A DNA stretch of 64,000 nt from Zerene cesonia (lineage: Eukaryota > Arthropoda > Insecta > Lepidoptera > Pieridae): contig NW_024045132.1 of NCBI RefSeq assembly GCF_012273895.1, forward strand, positions 1,674,001 to 1,738,000, read 5' to 3'. The notes beneath the pieces are model-generated. The model made no database searches. It had not been told where the DNA came from and saw only the letters and a program-made list of their open reading frames with translations. Shown piece after piece: positions 1-13,756 of this stretch; within the stretch, counting starts at the first letter, position 1; each line of letters opens with the position of its first letter. The translations under genes and the position numbers were made by a program.

Positions 1-107
1 CACCTCATATAAAAAAGATCGTGCAGCGCTTTTGGACTGAGGGCGTGCCTATGAAATGGACCGACATATCTTACAACAAAGATCCAATACGACGTATGAA
101 ATATTAG
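1..107 (+). CDS. C-terminal coding exon of an unrecognised gene (partial at window edge)
   Basis: Reading from base 3, 34 codons run open to a TAG at 105-107. The peptide has a protein-like mix of charged and aromatic residues (it includes RFWTEGVPMKWTD and ends in DPIRRMKY). An AATAAA poly(A) signal follows at 365-370, repeated at 369-374, which fits a 3' UTR of about 280 nt. The gene would be on the plus strand with all earlier exons left of the window. I do not recognise the family. A frame this short can occur by chance, so the call rests on composition, the edge position and the poly(A) signal together. Confidence 0.4.
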   Translation, partial: PHIKKIVQRFWTEGVPMKWTDISYNKDPIRRMKY

Positions 108-648
108 ATACATAAAGATATTCTAAATTCAAGTTTAAAAAAAACTCAATTAGTTTATCAACAAATAACATTGCTAGATTTATAGAGCAGCCTGTATGAC
201 TACAATTGGTTTCACAGAAGCTTAACTTTTAATCCCAATTGAAAAGGCATGGAGTAAGTTTTGTAGGTCTCATTTTCGTTTTAACATCTTTTGCCAGTTG
301 AGAAAACTGCAACAGTTTTCATATGCACTATAGAAAAATATGTCCACTTACGGTTTGAAATAGAAATAAATAAATACAATAATTACAATATAAGCTAATA
401 CTTTTTCATTTTTATACAACTATAAACTTAGGCTAGCTTCGTTAAAACTTAAATTCCATCGACAGCAGAGCAAAAACTTCGTATCAATTTTATGCAGTAA
501 CGATTTCTCTCCCAAAAAATAATTTCAATATCGGATCCTAAAACGTACCTATAGTTACGAAACCTGTTAAATGTTTATCAAAATTCTGTATAGGATTCAA
601 GATAGCGACGGAGGTTTTAATTGAAAAACGCCTGATCTGTCGGTCGCC
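108..648 (+). other. putative 3' UTR, then spacer
   Basis: AT-rich. It holds the AATAAA signals at 365-374 that would end the transcript of the exon at 1-107. A TATA-like TGTATAGG at about 587-594 and a somewhat GC-richer stretch (605-648) precede the ATG at 649. No other gene or repeat is recognised. Confidence 0.3.
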
Positions 649-723
649 ATGTCGAGTACAGACAACCAGTTCATATTGCCTCTCAACGCTCAATTTACCG
701 GGAAAACACTCTGTTTTGTTCAG
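649..723 (+). CDS. candidate first coding exon, 25 codons, unrecognised
   Basis: An ATG in a fair context (gtcgccATGtc) opens 25 codons that run exactly to a CAG|GTAATG donor at 723/724, phase 0. The peptide starts MSSTDNQFILPLNAQ and ends in LCFVQ. Upstream sequence is GC-richer than the surroundings and has a TATA-like site near 587-594. No partner exon was found within the next kilobases, so this could be a true first exon before a long intron or a coincidence. The frame continues past the donor to a stop at 855, but that part is AT-rich and not protein-like. Function unknown. Confidence 0.3.
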
Positions 724-2600
724 GTAATGAAAGCAAAGTCACGATGGATCAATGAACAGGCTCTCTATGATTATTTGGCAATTATATTGGCAGCTTTAAA
801 TTGGGTTTTAAATTTTGTTTGCGGCTGGTTTTTGGTTAACATGGCGTTAACGTGATTTAACCGGAAACACAGATAATATAAGACTACAGTACCGGAAGAT
901 AAAAAAAAAACATACCACCTTATAACGCTGTGTTGCGTATGGTTTAGTAGAACATAATCTACGCAGTAGTACTAATGCTCAGATCCTTGATGCGCTATGG
1001 AAGTGGAGAGTTGTTATCAAACATAGATGTTTAATTTATATGTTTTCATTTGGGAAAGACGACTGATGCTTTTCTGCTATTTATATATGAATCAGCTCTG
1101 CTGATTACATCTGAAATACCAGCTACTATTTAGATGTCTATAGTAACGCAGGTACAAGCGAAGACTTAAAAGCTTTAAAAGTAAAAACTTTTTAGCACAA
1201 ACAATCCCTTATTAATGTTCAATGTACCTGACAACAATATTCTTTTCGTATAACAAAATTCTTGTAATAAGAAAATATTAAACTTATTTTTTGAATTAGG
1301 CGTATCGTTTTTTTTGAGGTTATTATATTCTGAAAAAATGCCCTGTTGATACAGACAAATAAGCCTCCAAATTTCCACGTGTAAAAGTGCATTCTCCGTT
1401 TCGGTTTAACCTTCAAATACCAAAGTATTTGGACATATTACTAATAAACTTGTTGTGTCTTATGAAATAATTTGGTATGCTCGTATTGGTTTTAATTGAG
1501 GTGAAATGTTGTTTTTAAATGATTTGTCATTGTGTGAGGCTGTTGTATGAAAATTTGAACGCAGGACGAACTATTTAACAAATAAATAGTAATAAGTCGA
1601 AATGGGGAGATATGTTTCAAAATGAGTTGCTTTACTTTGAACACCAATAGATATAAAATGACGAAAGTTCCTTTAAAAAAAAATATTTTACGTCTATACT
1701 GATCCAGCTATAATAATTATAGTTATGACGAAATGGCAACATGGATCACGGAATCAACAAATCTCTCTTACAACACAGTTAAGCGATCTGCCAATAGCGT
1801 TTGAGCATGTATTACTTGAGAGGATTTGCTGCACAATCAATTAGCGATGCCTCGAAGTGCTTCTATGTTATATTAATTATTGTTGTATAATTATAATGCT
1901 ATTTTGGCTACTCGAATTATATTTGAAGAGAAAATTCACCCTACCTCTTCGATAAAACCATATGGAGGAGGAAATATAAGTTCACAGTTTTCAAATATAG
2001 CTCTACTTTTTATTTTATTCTTTAAAGTCTCTAAAGTATGCACCAGGATCAAGGTGAATATACCTCAATCTTAAACGTAGGTGCTGTAGAAATATCTTAA
2101 AAATATAAGTTCACGATATAACATATTATAATACTTTGTACGTTTTATTGCAGTTGTTAATATCAAATACATATACTATTTTTATTTTCTTATCAGAGTT
2201 ATCAATCAAATTACAAAGATGGACAATGTTATTTTTTAAAATGGGTATTACATCAACATAATGTATCAAAACATACACAAAATATCATTCTACTTTTGCG
2301 ATCTCACGCTTATCCGTTGATTAATCAGCAAAATTATTTTATAACCTCTTAATTATAATGCATTAAGTTGGATATTTATGTTCTTGGAAACAAAAGCATT
2401 CTGATCTTTGAAGCTATTTGTAAATGAGGAAAATCGTGAGCAACAGTTTTTTTTTATTTTTTATATATTTTAAAATAATATATATGTTAATAAACCTACT
2501 TATAGTTGAGACAATTATGATTCCTAAATTCAGTCGACTTAGAAAATTATTCAGTTCTATTCTTTGTGGTTGATTAGTACTTGAATATTTTTTTTATTCC

Positions 2601-2650
2601 TTTTTTCTAGAGCGGGCAACCGCGGTTTGTCTGATGGTAATCGATCACCA
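2601..2650 (-). mobile_element. fragment of the poly(A)-tailed SINE-like family
   Basis: The segment agcgggcaac...gtctgatggtaatcgatcacca matches, on the minus strand, the 3' end of the element seen in full at 44268-44590 (GGTGATCGCTTACCATCAG...GCCCGCTATG). A T-rich stretch just to the left is the decayed poly(A) tail. Diverged and truncated. Confidence 0.6.
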
Positions 2651-2983
2651 TTAACGTTATAAAAGCATTATTTGTGAAGAAAATGAATATTATATACTCG
2701 CAATTAGCACGTATGTAACAAGTATGCTTTGTATACTTTGTAAGTGCGCTGCACGAGCTCACAAGCCAGAAAATTAGCTAATTTTTTTATGCGTTTTTAA
2801 TTTTTAAATTTAATCATGTGATGTTGGAAGTCAGTTACAAGAACGACGTGTTTCACAAAATCGATTCAGAAACCTACAACCATAAAAGTCCTTTTATACG
2901 TCAGGTTTCGGTATTAAATGGTCGAGCTTCTAAACATTATCTTGGAAACTTTGCAATTTTGCCAATATTTGCCTATAATGTAA

Positions 2984-2984
<1 letters not shown>

Positions 2985-3027
<43 letters not shown>

Positions 3028-3037
3028 TTATTTATTA
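2985..3037. repeat. (TA)n then (TTTA)n microsatellite
   Basis: About 19 TA units followed by several TTTA units, read directly from the sequence. Confidence 0.95.
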
Positions 3038-3881
3038 TTCAATTTAACAACTAAGAGGTATGACAATTATCCTGTATGCAAAAACAAAATACAATTAAAA
3101 GAATTTAAAAGATATAAAAACTTATAAAATTATAAAGTATTCAGTTGTCTTCGTTTTGTGGATCTTCAAAGAACACAAGAATTAAGAAGTAAATTGCATA
3201 AAATACGTTAATATTTCATGGAAAGTTTTTGTGAATGTCAGTAAGCTATCAAGATGATTATATACTTGAGTAAACTGCTTCGTCCATGTAATGTAACATT
3301 TAATTCAATAAATTACTCATACATTTTCTTCGAAAGATACGAATAGAATTAACTTCAAAATTATATGAAATTTTATTCATGCTTCACAACTAACAACACT
3401 TTTATTTTATAATGAGATTCTTTAGAGATCTGCAAATGTAGTCTAAGATGTACTTGTCTTGTACTTTATGTTTCGTTTTATTTAATATAATACACATCAT
3501 GAATATTAAGTAGATACTTATTAGCTATCCATAATATAGAGAGAGGAGAAGGTTGTCATAGAGGTCCATATTTCATTTTTGAGATTTAGTAAGGAATACA
3601 TTTCTAAATAATACATCACTGTTTATCGTTCTGGTTATGGTTCAAATAAAAAAATGCTTGAATATTATATTATACATACAAATTCTACAATTTGAGATCA
3701 AGTGACTTATAAATCGTTTTAGAGGCTTAATTAAATTGTAAAAAATCTCAGATACAATGTTCACCTTCAGAACTTGTAGGTATCAGAAAATATACTACAA
3801 TCGGTAATTATCTGAGTCCTTAGGTACTAGGGGTGGATTTTCCTTACATTGAATGGAATTGGTTTATAAGAATAGAATAAG

Positions 3882-4141
3882 AAAAAATGGTTGCCTGTAA
3901 AGTCGGTTTTACGGGCGAAGATTTTACGTGACAACGTCTTTTTTTCCAACGCCAAGAACGCTCGAGAAAGACAGAGACAGAGACACAAGCACGCGCCGAT
4001 TCAATGCGCCTAATTCTCTAGCGCTGCGCGCGCGGCGGACCGATCATAGTTCGGTGACTCATCGTAACGTTACCGGGCGTTACACTTTTTCATGAGTGAC
4101 TCCGAGCCGCAACCTAATTTAAGACGTTGTCACGTCAAAAT
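3882..4141 (+). mobile_element. asymmetric inverted-repeat element, copy 1
   Basis: Almost identical to a second copy at 63578-63931 in two blocks: 3882-3943 (1 mismatch in about 62) and 3967-4141 (3 mismatches in 175). Between the blocks copy 1 has 23 nt and copy 2 has 116 unrelated nt. An inverted repeat of about 20 bp (ATTTTACGTGACAACGTCTT at 3921-3940, complemented at 4121-4141 with one extra base) puts one arm at the right end, while the left arm is internal by 39 nt. The interior is GC-rich with a CGCGCG core near 4025-4035, unlike its surroundings. No coding capacity. Family not recognised; probably a non-autonomous DNA element. Confidence 0.75.
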
Positions 4142-5235
4142 AATAAAATAATTTTATTAGGTACACAACATTAGAAACAATAAACACGGACAGAATAAAA
4201 ATAACTTGCATACTTCAAAACAATTACATCAAAATTTAAACTACAGTAAACTAAGTGTGGCGACTTTAAGGGTAGGGCCATAATGCAAAAGAAAACTGCA
4301 AATTAACTGAGTCACACAGACTATATATGTATCACGGGCGAAAATATATAGCAACCCAACACATATACAATACACTAAAATGAACATTAGGCATACGCAT
4401 GGTCTCTTAATCCTTTGTTTGACAACCCTTTGAACATTTTTTTACATTCTGATCTATTATTGAATATTTATGACAATTTCATTCAATATTTTTAAGTTTC
4501 CGTTCGGTGTTCAATTGTGGAATTCTAGCATTTAAACTCGAAAATAACTGACTTGGCAAACGTAATCTTACAGGGCTATTTAATCACTGAGCTCTGCTTT
4601 AGTAGTTTTTTACTTTCAACCTCCCCCTAGTAACTTTTGCTTTATAGCAGTGTTTTTAGTATATCGGTTGCGACTTACGAGGGTCTATGATACTTAAATG
4701 ATGGTTTGTGTTATAAATGATGGAGGTAACATTTTGGCCATGTTTTATAAATATGATTAGGAAATAATACATATGAATAGTGTCATAATAACCGCTTTAT
4801 AAGTTGGTGACGGGGTGCTGCTATTGTCAAATGTGTACGCTGAGTCAGTTAAGTGTCAAATAAGGGCCATTTAACTTCCAAGCCTGTATGCCCAAGAGAC
4901 GACAAGTACACGTGCGGCAAGTAATTTAATTCCCAGAATCCATTGAACGCCTCGCATGCTAAGTTCCGAAACGTACAGAAAAAGATTTGCTGTCACAGGC
5001 TGTCATCCAAATATGTGTATGCCAAGAAACTAGATAGAAAAGTAAGCATTAAGGTTGGACAAATTAAATATATGGTGCCAATGTATGGCACGGGATAAAT
5101 GTCGTTTTCTAGCGCGACGCTTATAAGGCTGCAACTCCCTTTTTACTACATATAATGTCATTGGAAGTTATATGTGTGCTGTGTATAAGCGAGTCAACTT
5201 TATAAGACGTACAGTTGTTAACAGCACTGTTGATA
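4142..5235. other. intergenic, nothing recognised
   Basis: AT-rich unique-looking sequence. The part at about 4800-4980 is less AT-rich but shows no open frame, splice site or known repeat that I can support. Confidence 0.4.
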
Positions 5236-5460
5236 AACAAACAAACAAACAAAAACACTTTATTGTGCATCAAATGATAATAAAAAATAACAAATATATA
5301 TTTACATTATATCATAAACATTCACGACAACACAACAGGCGGTCTTATCGCAAGGCATCTCTTCCAGACAACCTGGTGGTCAAGGAGAAGCTGTGGAAAA
5401 TATAAATATATGGGAAATAGGTGCGATTACAAAATTTTAAATACATATATACATATACAC
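5236..5460 (-). mobile_element. 3' end of a non-LTR retroelement with AAAC-type tail, copy 1
   Basis: About 90% similar by eye to 20817-21040. On the minus strand the element ends in ...GCACAATAAAGTG followed by a GTTT-rich simple repeat (caaacaaacaaac on plus). A diagnostic block, plus-strand aggcggtcttatcgc then atctcttccagacaacc, is also found at 38325-38456. A simple-repeat tail without coding sequence suggests a 5'-truncated LINE or a SINE that shares its 3' end. Confidence 0.7.
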
Positions 5461-7728
5461 TGTTTAACTATATTTATAAAGTATTCATGATTTTTGCATA
5501 GATGAAGTGAGTAAAATGTCCACTTTACGGTCATGGTGGTCAATCAAGCAAAGCAAATCAAGCGAGTCAACTGCAAAGAGGTTGCAGGGCATATTACCTA
5601 CAACCTACGTACAAGGTCTTTGCTATGCTCTATTTGTATTTATAATTATATCAAAGGGCCGTAAATCGGACGTGAGTGAAACCTGTGCTGAAGCTTATAA
5701 CTATATGTATCATGCATGCTGAAATTGTACAAACTTTAAAAGAAAAGTTTCATAATTTGTGTCATGTTATAGGAGTCACGTTACTAATTATAATTTAGTA
5801 ATAATGATAACTATGTGGTACCCTTTCTAAATTACTATTATCATCTTCTATTCTAAGTTAAATATAAAAACTTTAAAAAATACGATTACATAAAATCAAC
5901 ACATAAAATATCGCTACATTATTCGTAAACTTTTGATTTACGCCCTTCGTCTGTCGCGTCAAATATAAAAAATAACAAAGGCGTAAATAAATGTAATGTA
6001 AGTTCTATTATACAGGTATTTGCATCGTCTCTGTAGTGACGTGACGCCGCTGATGTCTCGTCGATTCGTCGGCTGGCTTTATTTCCGCCTGTCGCGTGGA
6101 AATGTGATAGCGCTTATTTTATTTCCAATATTTCAATAATCGAAATAGAAACGGTGCTGCGGGTTTGTAAAACGTGCCTATGGTACGGAAATATAAACTC
6201 AATTTTCTATACACTTGTATTTTCACATGGGTTTAATTCGGATTCATTTTTGAATCGAGAGCATTTCGATTTTCGGTAGCTGTAAAACTTTTTGATCAGA
6301 AAATATGCGTTAAATTATAATTCATGTGATAATTATAGAATGAAACACTTTATTTAAGAAAAGACTATGATTTGAATGTTCAGTTCTTGAACAGTGAATG
6401 TTCGTTTTGTATACAGATGTTGGTGGATTAGCATTTGTTTCTTCAAGCTAACATTCTTTATGGAAAAACGTATAAATACTACGTTTCTACCGATTTGGGA
6501 GACATTGGTTGATAAAACAAGATAGTGTCGTATCGAAAAAGCAACAATATCATAAACCACAGTAGATTAATTATAAATTGTTCGTTTCTTGATTTAAAAC
6601 ACATGGTATAAATTCCATCCCCGTTCGAATAAAAAGTTTCGGTCAATTGAACCAATTGAAAAGGGCACGGAAATTGATTATTTACCACGCATTTGCCTAT
6701 GTTGCTGGGAAAGGCGCTGATTAAATATTTATAACCTTCCGTTATTGTTGACAAATGTGTGATCGTATTTACTTTTTATGATTGTAATACATTTCGTGAT
6801 CTCTTCTGTTAATGAAAAAACTAAGTAAAGTATTCTTTACATATATTCTTTATGTTTTGACTTCAAACTGCGACTTTGTTTGCGTCGTATTTACCCGATT
6901 AGTAACTTAAGTGCTATACTAGTTTTAACTTAATTTATATTTTCGTTTCATGCTTATCCATACACTTGTTTTGAATATATTGACTAACAAACAGGCACGC
7001 GATTTTTACACCTATAATATAAAAAGAACTGTAGTGCGAATAATCCAATTTTCGTGCACCATTTACACTAAACAGATTTCTTTCAACATTGAAATAATTA
7101 GCTATATGTACGTAAAAATAGAAATGCAATATGAGAAAACGATGTCTTTGTTCTATAATACGTGATAATTTGTCTAACATGCTCACACAGTTCACTGGCT
7201 GTGTGAATCTTTCGCCTAATTAACCCTTCTAGATAACTGCCCCACTTCAAAGTGTAACAGGAATAAAATGTATTTATAAAGCATTGCCTATTGAACCGAT
7301 GTGCTAAGCGAGGTGAACTCTCCGCTCAGATTAACATATAGGTTACTATAGCGTTGAAAATTGAAATCTTGTTTTTCACTTTCGTAGTGACGAAATAATA
7401 ATCATTCATTTATCTAGTTTCTCTTTTTTCATTGCGCGCAAGCATAAAGTTGAAATGCAAATATTTATGGTAATGTTTTTTTTTATTTCATAGCTTTAAT
7501 AGATTTTTTTTTATATTATGTAAATTTGATTATTTTCCGACAAATATTCTTAACACGCAATGATAACATATCATTTTAATCATAAACAAGTATCATTTTA
7601 TCCAAACCTTGTAAGAAGCTTCTATTCAGCAACTTTAATTAATCTTGTTTTGACTTTCGTATTTAAATTCTTTTGGGCTTTTGAACTGCAAAGATTCCGC
7701 TAAATGATTTGAGCATGTATATGTAACA
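5461..7728. other. intergenic, nothing firmly recognised
   Basis: AT-rich. A modest GC-rich island at about 5940-6120 (dense CG dinucleotides around the cgtcg motifs) might be regulatory but has no splice-supported exon. Short open frames on both strands at 6354-7195 lack support. Confidence 0.4.
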
Positions 7729-7927
7729 CTAGCTGTGCCCCGCGGTTTCACCCGCGTAAGTCCGTATCCCGTAGGAATATCGAGATAAAAGTTGCCCATA
7801 TGTTATTCCAGTTGTCCAGCTGTCTACGTACCAAATTTCATTGCAATCGGTTCAGTATTTTTTGCGTGAAAGAGCAAATAACACACACACATCCTTACAT
7901 ACTTTCGCATTTATAATATTAGTAGGA
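7729..7927 (-). mobile_element. non-autonomous Helitron-like element
   Basis: On the minus strand it starts TCCTACTAATATTATAAATG and ends CGCGGGTGAAACCGCG...CTAG, flanked by A and T. A 5' TC start, a short GC hairpin (CGCGG/CCGCG) a few bases before the end, a CTAG terminus and insertion between A and T are the Helitron signature. It is about 200 bp with no coding capacity. Sister copies lie at 35397, 41561 and 57043, with a deletion derivative at 55726. Confidence 0.8.
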
Positions 7928-9441
<1,514 letters not shown>

Positions 9442-9513
9442 GTGGGAGTCGAGCATGCTTCGGCACGAATTGGGCCAGCTCGCACCGGGGAAGTTACCAC
9501 ACCCCCACAGAAG
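9442..9513 (+). mobile_element. SINE-like element head, cut by assembly gap
   Basis: GTGGGAGTCGAGCATGCTTC and what follows matches the 5' end of the element complete at 44268-44590. The sequence then enters 1000 N, and an A run (10514-10537) appears straight after the gap. The gap therefore starts inside this repeat, and the A run may be its tail. Confidence 0.85.
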
Positions 9514-10513
9514 NNNNNNNNNNNNNNNNNNNNNNNNNNNNNNNNNNNNNNNNNNNNNNNNNNNNNNNNNNNNNNNNNNNNNNNNNNNNNNNNNNNNNNN
9601 NNNNNNNNNNNNNNNNNNNNNNNNNNNNNNNNNNNNNNNNNNNNNNNNNNNNNNNNNNNNNNNNNNNNNNNNNNNNNNNNNNNNNNNNNNNNNNNNNNNN
9701 NNNNNNNNNNNNNNNNNNNNNNNNNNNNNNNNNNNNNNNNNNNNNNNNNNNNNNNNNNNNNNNNNNNNNNNNNNNNNNNNNNNNNNNNNNNNNNNNNNNN
9801 NNNNNNNNNNNNNNNNNNNNNNNNNNNNNNNNNNNNNNNNNNNNNNNNNNNNNNNNNNNNNNNNNNNNNNNNNNNNNNNNNNNNNNNNNNNNNNNNNNNN
9901 NNNNNNNNNNNNNNNNNNNNNNNNNNNNNNNNNNNNNNNNNNNNNNNNNNNNNNNNNNNNNNNNNNNNNNNNNNNNNNNNNNNNNNNNNNNNNNNNNNNN
10001 NNNNNNNNNNNNNNNNNNNNNNNNNNNNNNNNNNNNNNNNNNNNNNNNNNNNNNNNNNNNNNNNNNNNNNNNNNNNNNNNNNNNNNNNNNNNNNNNNNNN
10101 NNNNNNNNNNNNNNNNNNNNNNNNNNNNNNNNNNNNNNNNNNNNNNNNNNNNNNNNNNNNNNNNNNNNNNNNNNNNNNNNNNNNNNNNNNNNNNNNNNNN
10201 NNNNNNNNNNNNNNNNNNNNNNNNNNNNNNNNNNNNNNNNNNNNNNNNNNNNNNNNNNNNNNNNNNNNNNNNNNNNNNNNNNNNNNNNNNNNNNNNNNNN
10301 NNNNNNNNNNNNNNNNNNNNNNNNNNNNNNNNNNNNNNNNNNNNNNNNNNNNNNNNNNNNNNNNNNNNNNNNNNNNNNNNNNNNNNNNNNNNNNNNNNNN
10401 NNNNNNNNNNNNNNNNNNNNNNNNNNNNNNNNNNNNNNNNNNNNNNNNNNNNNNNNNNNNNNNNNNNNNNNNNNNNNNNNNNNNNNNNNNNNNNNNNNNN
10501 NNNNNNNNNNNNN
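9514..10513. other. assembly gap, 1000 N
   Basis: Exactly 1000 N, a conventional unknown-size gap. Every open frame reported across it is an artefact. Confidence 1.
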
Positions 10514-10537
10514 AAAAAAAAAAAAAAAAAAAAAAAA
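10514..10537. repeat. poly(A) run at gap edge
   Basis: 24 consecutive A immediately after the gap; plausibly the tail of the element that starts at 9442. Confidence 0.7.
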
Positions 10538-10780
10538 TAGCGGTTCACCACGGCTTCGCCCGTGGTACGTAATATATAACCGTTAGCACTCAGGGATTAC
10601 ATACATAATATGAATTTTGAATTTTTTGAATAGGAATTTTGAATTTGGTCTAGTTCTAGTAGTTGCTGAAGTTGGCGCGTTCAAACATAAAAATCGAACA
10701 AACTCTACATATTTAGATTATTAATATTAGGACGAATTTATGACTCAATAAAGTACATAAAATAATATTTAGTTACTTAC

Positions 10781-10974
10781 ACTATTTATAACTCTTGAAC
10801 GGCTGCACCGATTTTGATGAAATTTAACGCAAAGATAGTTTAAAGACCCAGAAAGATCATAGATTAGTTTTTATCCTGGAAATCTCAACGAGAACGGGAG
10901 CTATGTGGGGAAAACTCTAGGTCTGTCCATATTTCCCTTCGTCCCTACGCGGGCGAATGCGCAGGCGGAGCTAG
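10781..10974 (+). mobile_element. Helitron-like element, second type
   Basis: It contains the common lepidopteran block ttgaacggctgcaccgattt and ends ...CGGGCGAATGCGCAGGCGGAG then CTAG at 971-974. The 5' boundary is uncertain. No coding capacity. Confidence 0.55.
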
Positions 10975-13201
10975 AAGTTATTATTTTACATAAAAAAAAA
11001 TTGCACTTATTATAAAAGCTATATAGTACGACGAACTTGAGCAGTATGAACGTAAAATTTGTCGAATGAACACGGGTTAAGACATCTCTTTATCTTCATG
11101 AGGCGACAAGACATGGAAGTCAACAGAGTGTAAAGTCGTTTTCTACACACGTTAACTCGAGAGCAATAACAATTTATGAACCGCAGTGAACTTGAATATT
11201 GTTACTGCTATGTTAAATAAATTTGGCTTTGAAATATCATCTGCTACATAGATAAATAGTGCTGGAAAATGGTTTCACTTACAATAATTTAATTTACATG
11301 TGTTAAGAAAAGGCATCATGTAAGAATATATAAGAAAACATCGTCAAAATATACATGGTCGTATTTTCTGGTCATATTTTTTATATACTATTAGTATTGC
11401 AAATTAAATTTTCTTTATAACCATTTATTTTCTACAAGCATTGTATATTGCAACCTTGAGAGTGGTCGAATATCGTATTAAAAAAACATTTCACAATTGA
11501 TTTAAAAGTCCTTCTTTTGATAATTACAGAAAACATTTGAGAATATAGTTAAATACTAATAAATCCGACCGTAAGTCTGATGCATTTCTCACATTATGCA
11601 TCGTTACGTGTTATTTGCGATAGCAAAAAGAAAATACATTTATTAAATTCATCGTTGAAGGTAAGAAAATTATAAAAAGAGAGAATCATTCAGTAAAACA
11701 CGATCGATGCAGATGTGGATGCATTCATACTCTAGAATGGGGACAAGACGTCACGTTCTTGAAAATGATATTTTATCGTAGTGTTATTGTTAATTATTTT
11801 CTATGATAGGAAAATCACTCGACTTACGTGGCAGGTAATTTTCTAAACTTTAAGCATACTTACGTAAGAGTTTTTGTAAGTCAAACAGGTAATTTATATA
11901 TTTAGTATGTTAGGGGTATCAATAACCCTATTTATTAAAATTTTGCATAAATAATAATCAGCCAATCATTGAAACAATTCTAATTATTACTGGTCAAATA
12001 TTTCCATTCCTATGAAAAGAGTATTAAATAGGGCACGACTGTATGTGGATTATTTCCTATGTTGAATTGAAATAGTGTTTATGGACGGCACTCCGACGTG
12101 TCATTGAGGAAATAAGATGTCACTCATCGTTGCTGGACAGCGTCACGTGTCTGCATCTGACATACCACTTCCACGTACACTATTGTGAATGTGCTGGTAC
12201 ATGAGCGAAGTTAATATGGGCGGTAAAAAATTGTTTCGTTACATACGATTCGTGGGCTGGATGATAGCACTGTATTTTAGAATATTAAACCAAACCTCAT
12301 CTCTTGCTTTTAACAGTTGTAAATATGTATCCGTTATTCTGATAAAGCTATGACTGGTTTCGATACAAGTACCCAGGTATTATTATATCATGTTAAAAGT
12401 GGTAAGAGCAAACACTTTGTTGTGTAATTGTCAATACTTAGGTATGTTGCGAATGTAGTCCGATAAAACCGATTTTTAAACATCCGCTAGTTCTTGATTA
12501 TGACGGGTTCAATGGGGATAGCATTTCCATAGATACTACATCCTTCTAGGTAAAATGGTAAGCTTTTTATTATCGGTATATAAAAAATTACAAAAAAAGT
12601 CAAAGTTAATGTGATTTTTTTTATATAGTGCGAAATATAAGTTTAAAAACTTAAAAAAACGTTGATGAAAATAAATAGCATTTCATACGATTTTATTGCA
12701 TACGATATTCCTAAAATTAAAGAAAAGATTGTCTGTCTGATCGCTTCATTAATCGACTTTTTCCAATCACATCTTCATTAATGAAAATTTCCCTACAAAG
12801 ATCAAGGGGTGAACGCTAGGATAGCACTTGTATTGTTTTAACAAGGTTTCCATGAAGAGGAGGAGGGAGGGAGGAGATGTTCTACGTCGGCAAACATTAA
12901 TAATAAAAGAAAAACCTGAAAATCTGATTATTCTGGTTTTATGTAATTAAAATCTTTTATAAAGATTAATTGAATTTACCTATTACAAAGCTAGCCGTCC
13001 GTAGCAGCCCGGGAGTGTGGATACTGTATGCACTGGTGTGGTTATTCGTGGGTGTATGAAGAATATCTTAATTGACATGTCATGTTCCGAAATGGTTGCA
13101 AAAGAGGATAATTTTATGAAAAATCACTAAAAAGGTCTTTTAATATGACCGTTATACACAACAAATTATATTTTGTTAGACTTTGTTTTATTCTTTGTTT
13201 T
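10975..13201. other. intergenic, nothing recognised
   Basis: AT-rich. A less AT-rich patch at about 12080-12190 contains a CACGTG E-box (tcacgtgt) but no supported exon. Confidence 0.4.
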
Positions 13202-13415
13202 TATGCCATAGCGGACAACTGAGCTGGTGGTTCGCATGATAAAGGGGTAAAGGAAGAGGAAAGGATGACGATTGGAAAGAAGGAATGGACTGGGTGGATG
13301 TGGAAAAGAAAAAGGCCCTCCAGCTCCCACAGTCACCGTGGCATGCCACTATTTCACGCCGGTTTTCCCCGGTGCGAGCTGGCCCAATTCGAGCCGAAGC
13401 GTGCTCGACTGCCAC
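13202..13415 (-). mobile_element. SINE-like element, internally shortened copy
   Basis: Minus-strand copy of the family at 44268-44590. The 5' head (GTGGCAGTCGAGCACGC on minus) is at the right and the tail (GTCCGCTATGGCAT then a T-rich plus strand) at the left. It is about 214 bp against about 323 for the full copies, with material missing from the middle and 3' half. Confidence 0.85.
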
Positions 13416-13519
13416 AATAAAAATATGTTAGAATAGAATAAATATTGTGAAGCAATCAATGTCACTGAAAAGGAGACAGATACACTTCCAAACAAACACA
13501 TAGTGTGAAATTACAGGTA

Positions 13520-13579
13520 ATTTTTATTTATTTGGATATTAGGTTATGCTAGTAACTTTATATCCAAATAAATAAAAAT
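13520..13579. repeat. perfect 20-bp inverted repeat with 20-nt loop
   Basis: 13520-13539 is exactly complementary to 13560-13579. The arms are AT-rich with a central GGATAT/ATATCC. The loop is 13540-13559. No family recognised. Confidence 0.9.
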
Positions 13580-13756
13580 AAATCACAATATTCTCAACCA
13601 ATTAAGCTAATTATTTTTTCATCTCTCTTTCATCGCTCTTATCTTTGAGCCGATAAATGACCGTCTACTATATTATAGTTGTAAATTTCAAATACATTGC
13701 TGGCAAATATTTTGTTTCGATAAGCAAATAATTTATACCTACTTAATATCATAAAC

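Larger units (their letters stand above)
724..3881. other. gene-poor AT-rich stretch
   Basis: No gene recognised. It holds a SINE fragment (2601-2650) and a TA/TTTA microsatellite (2985-3037). Short open frames near 960-1065 and 2818-3054 have no splice or homology support. Confidence 0.5.
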
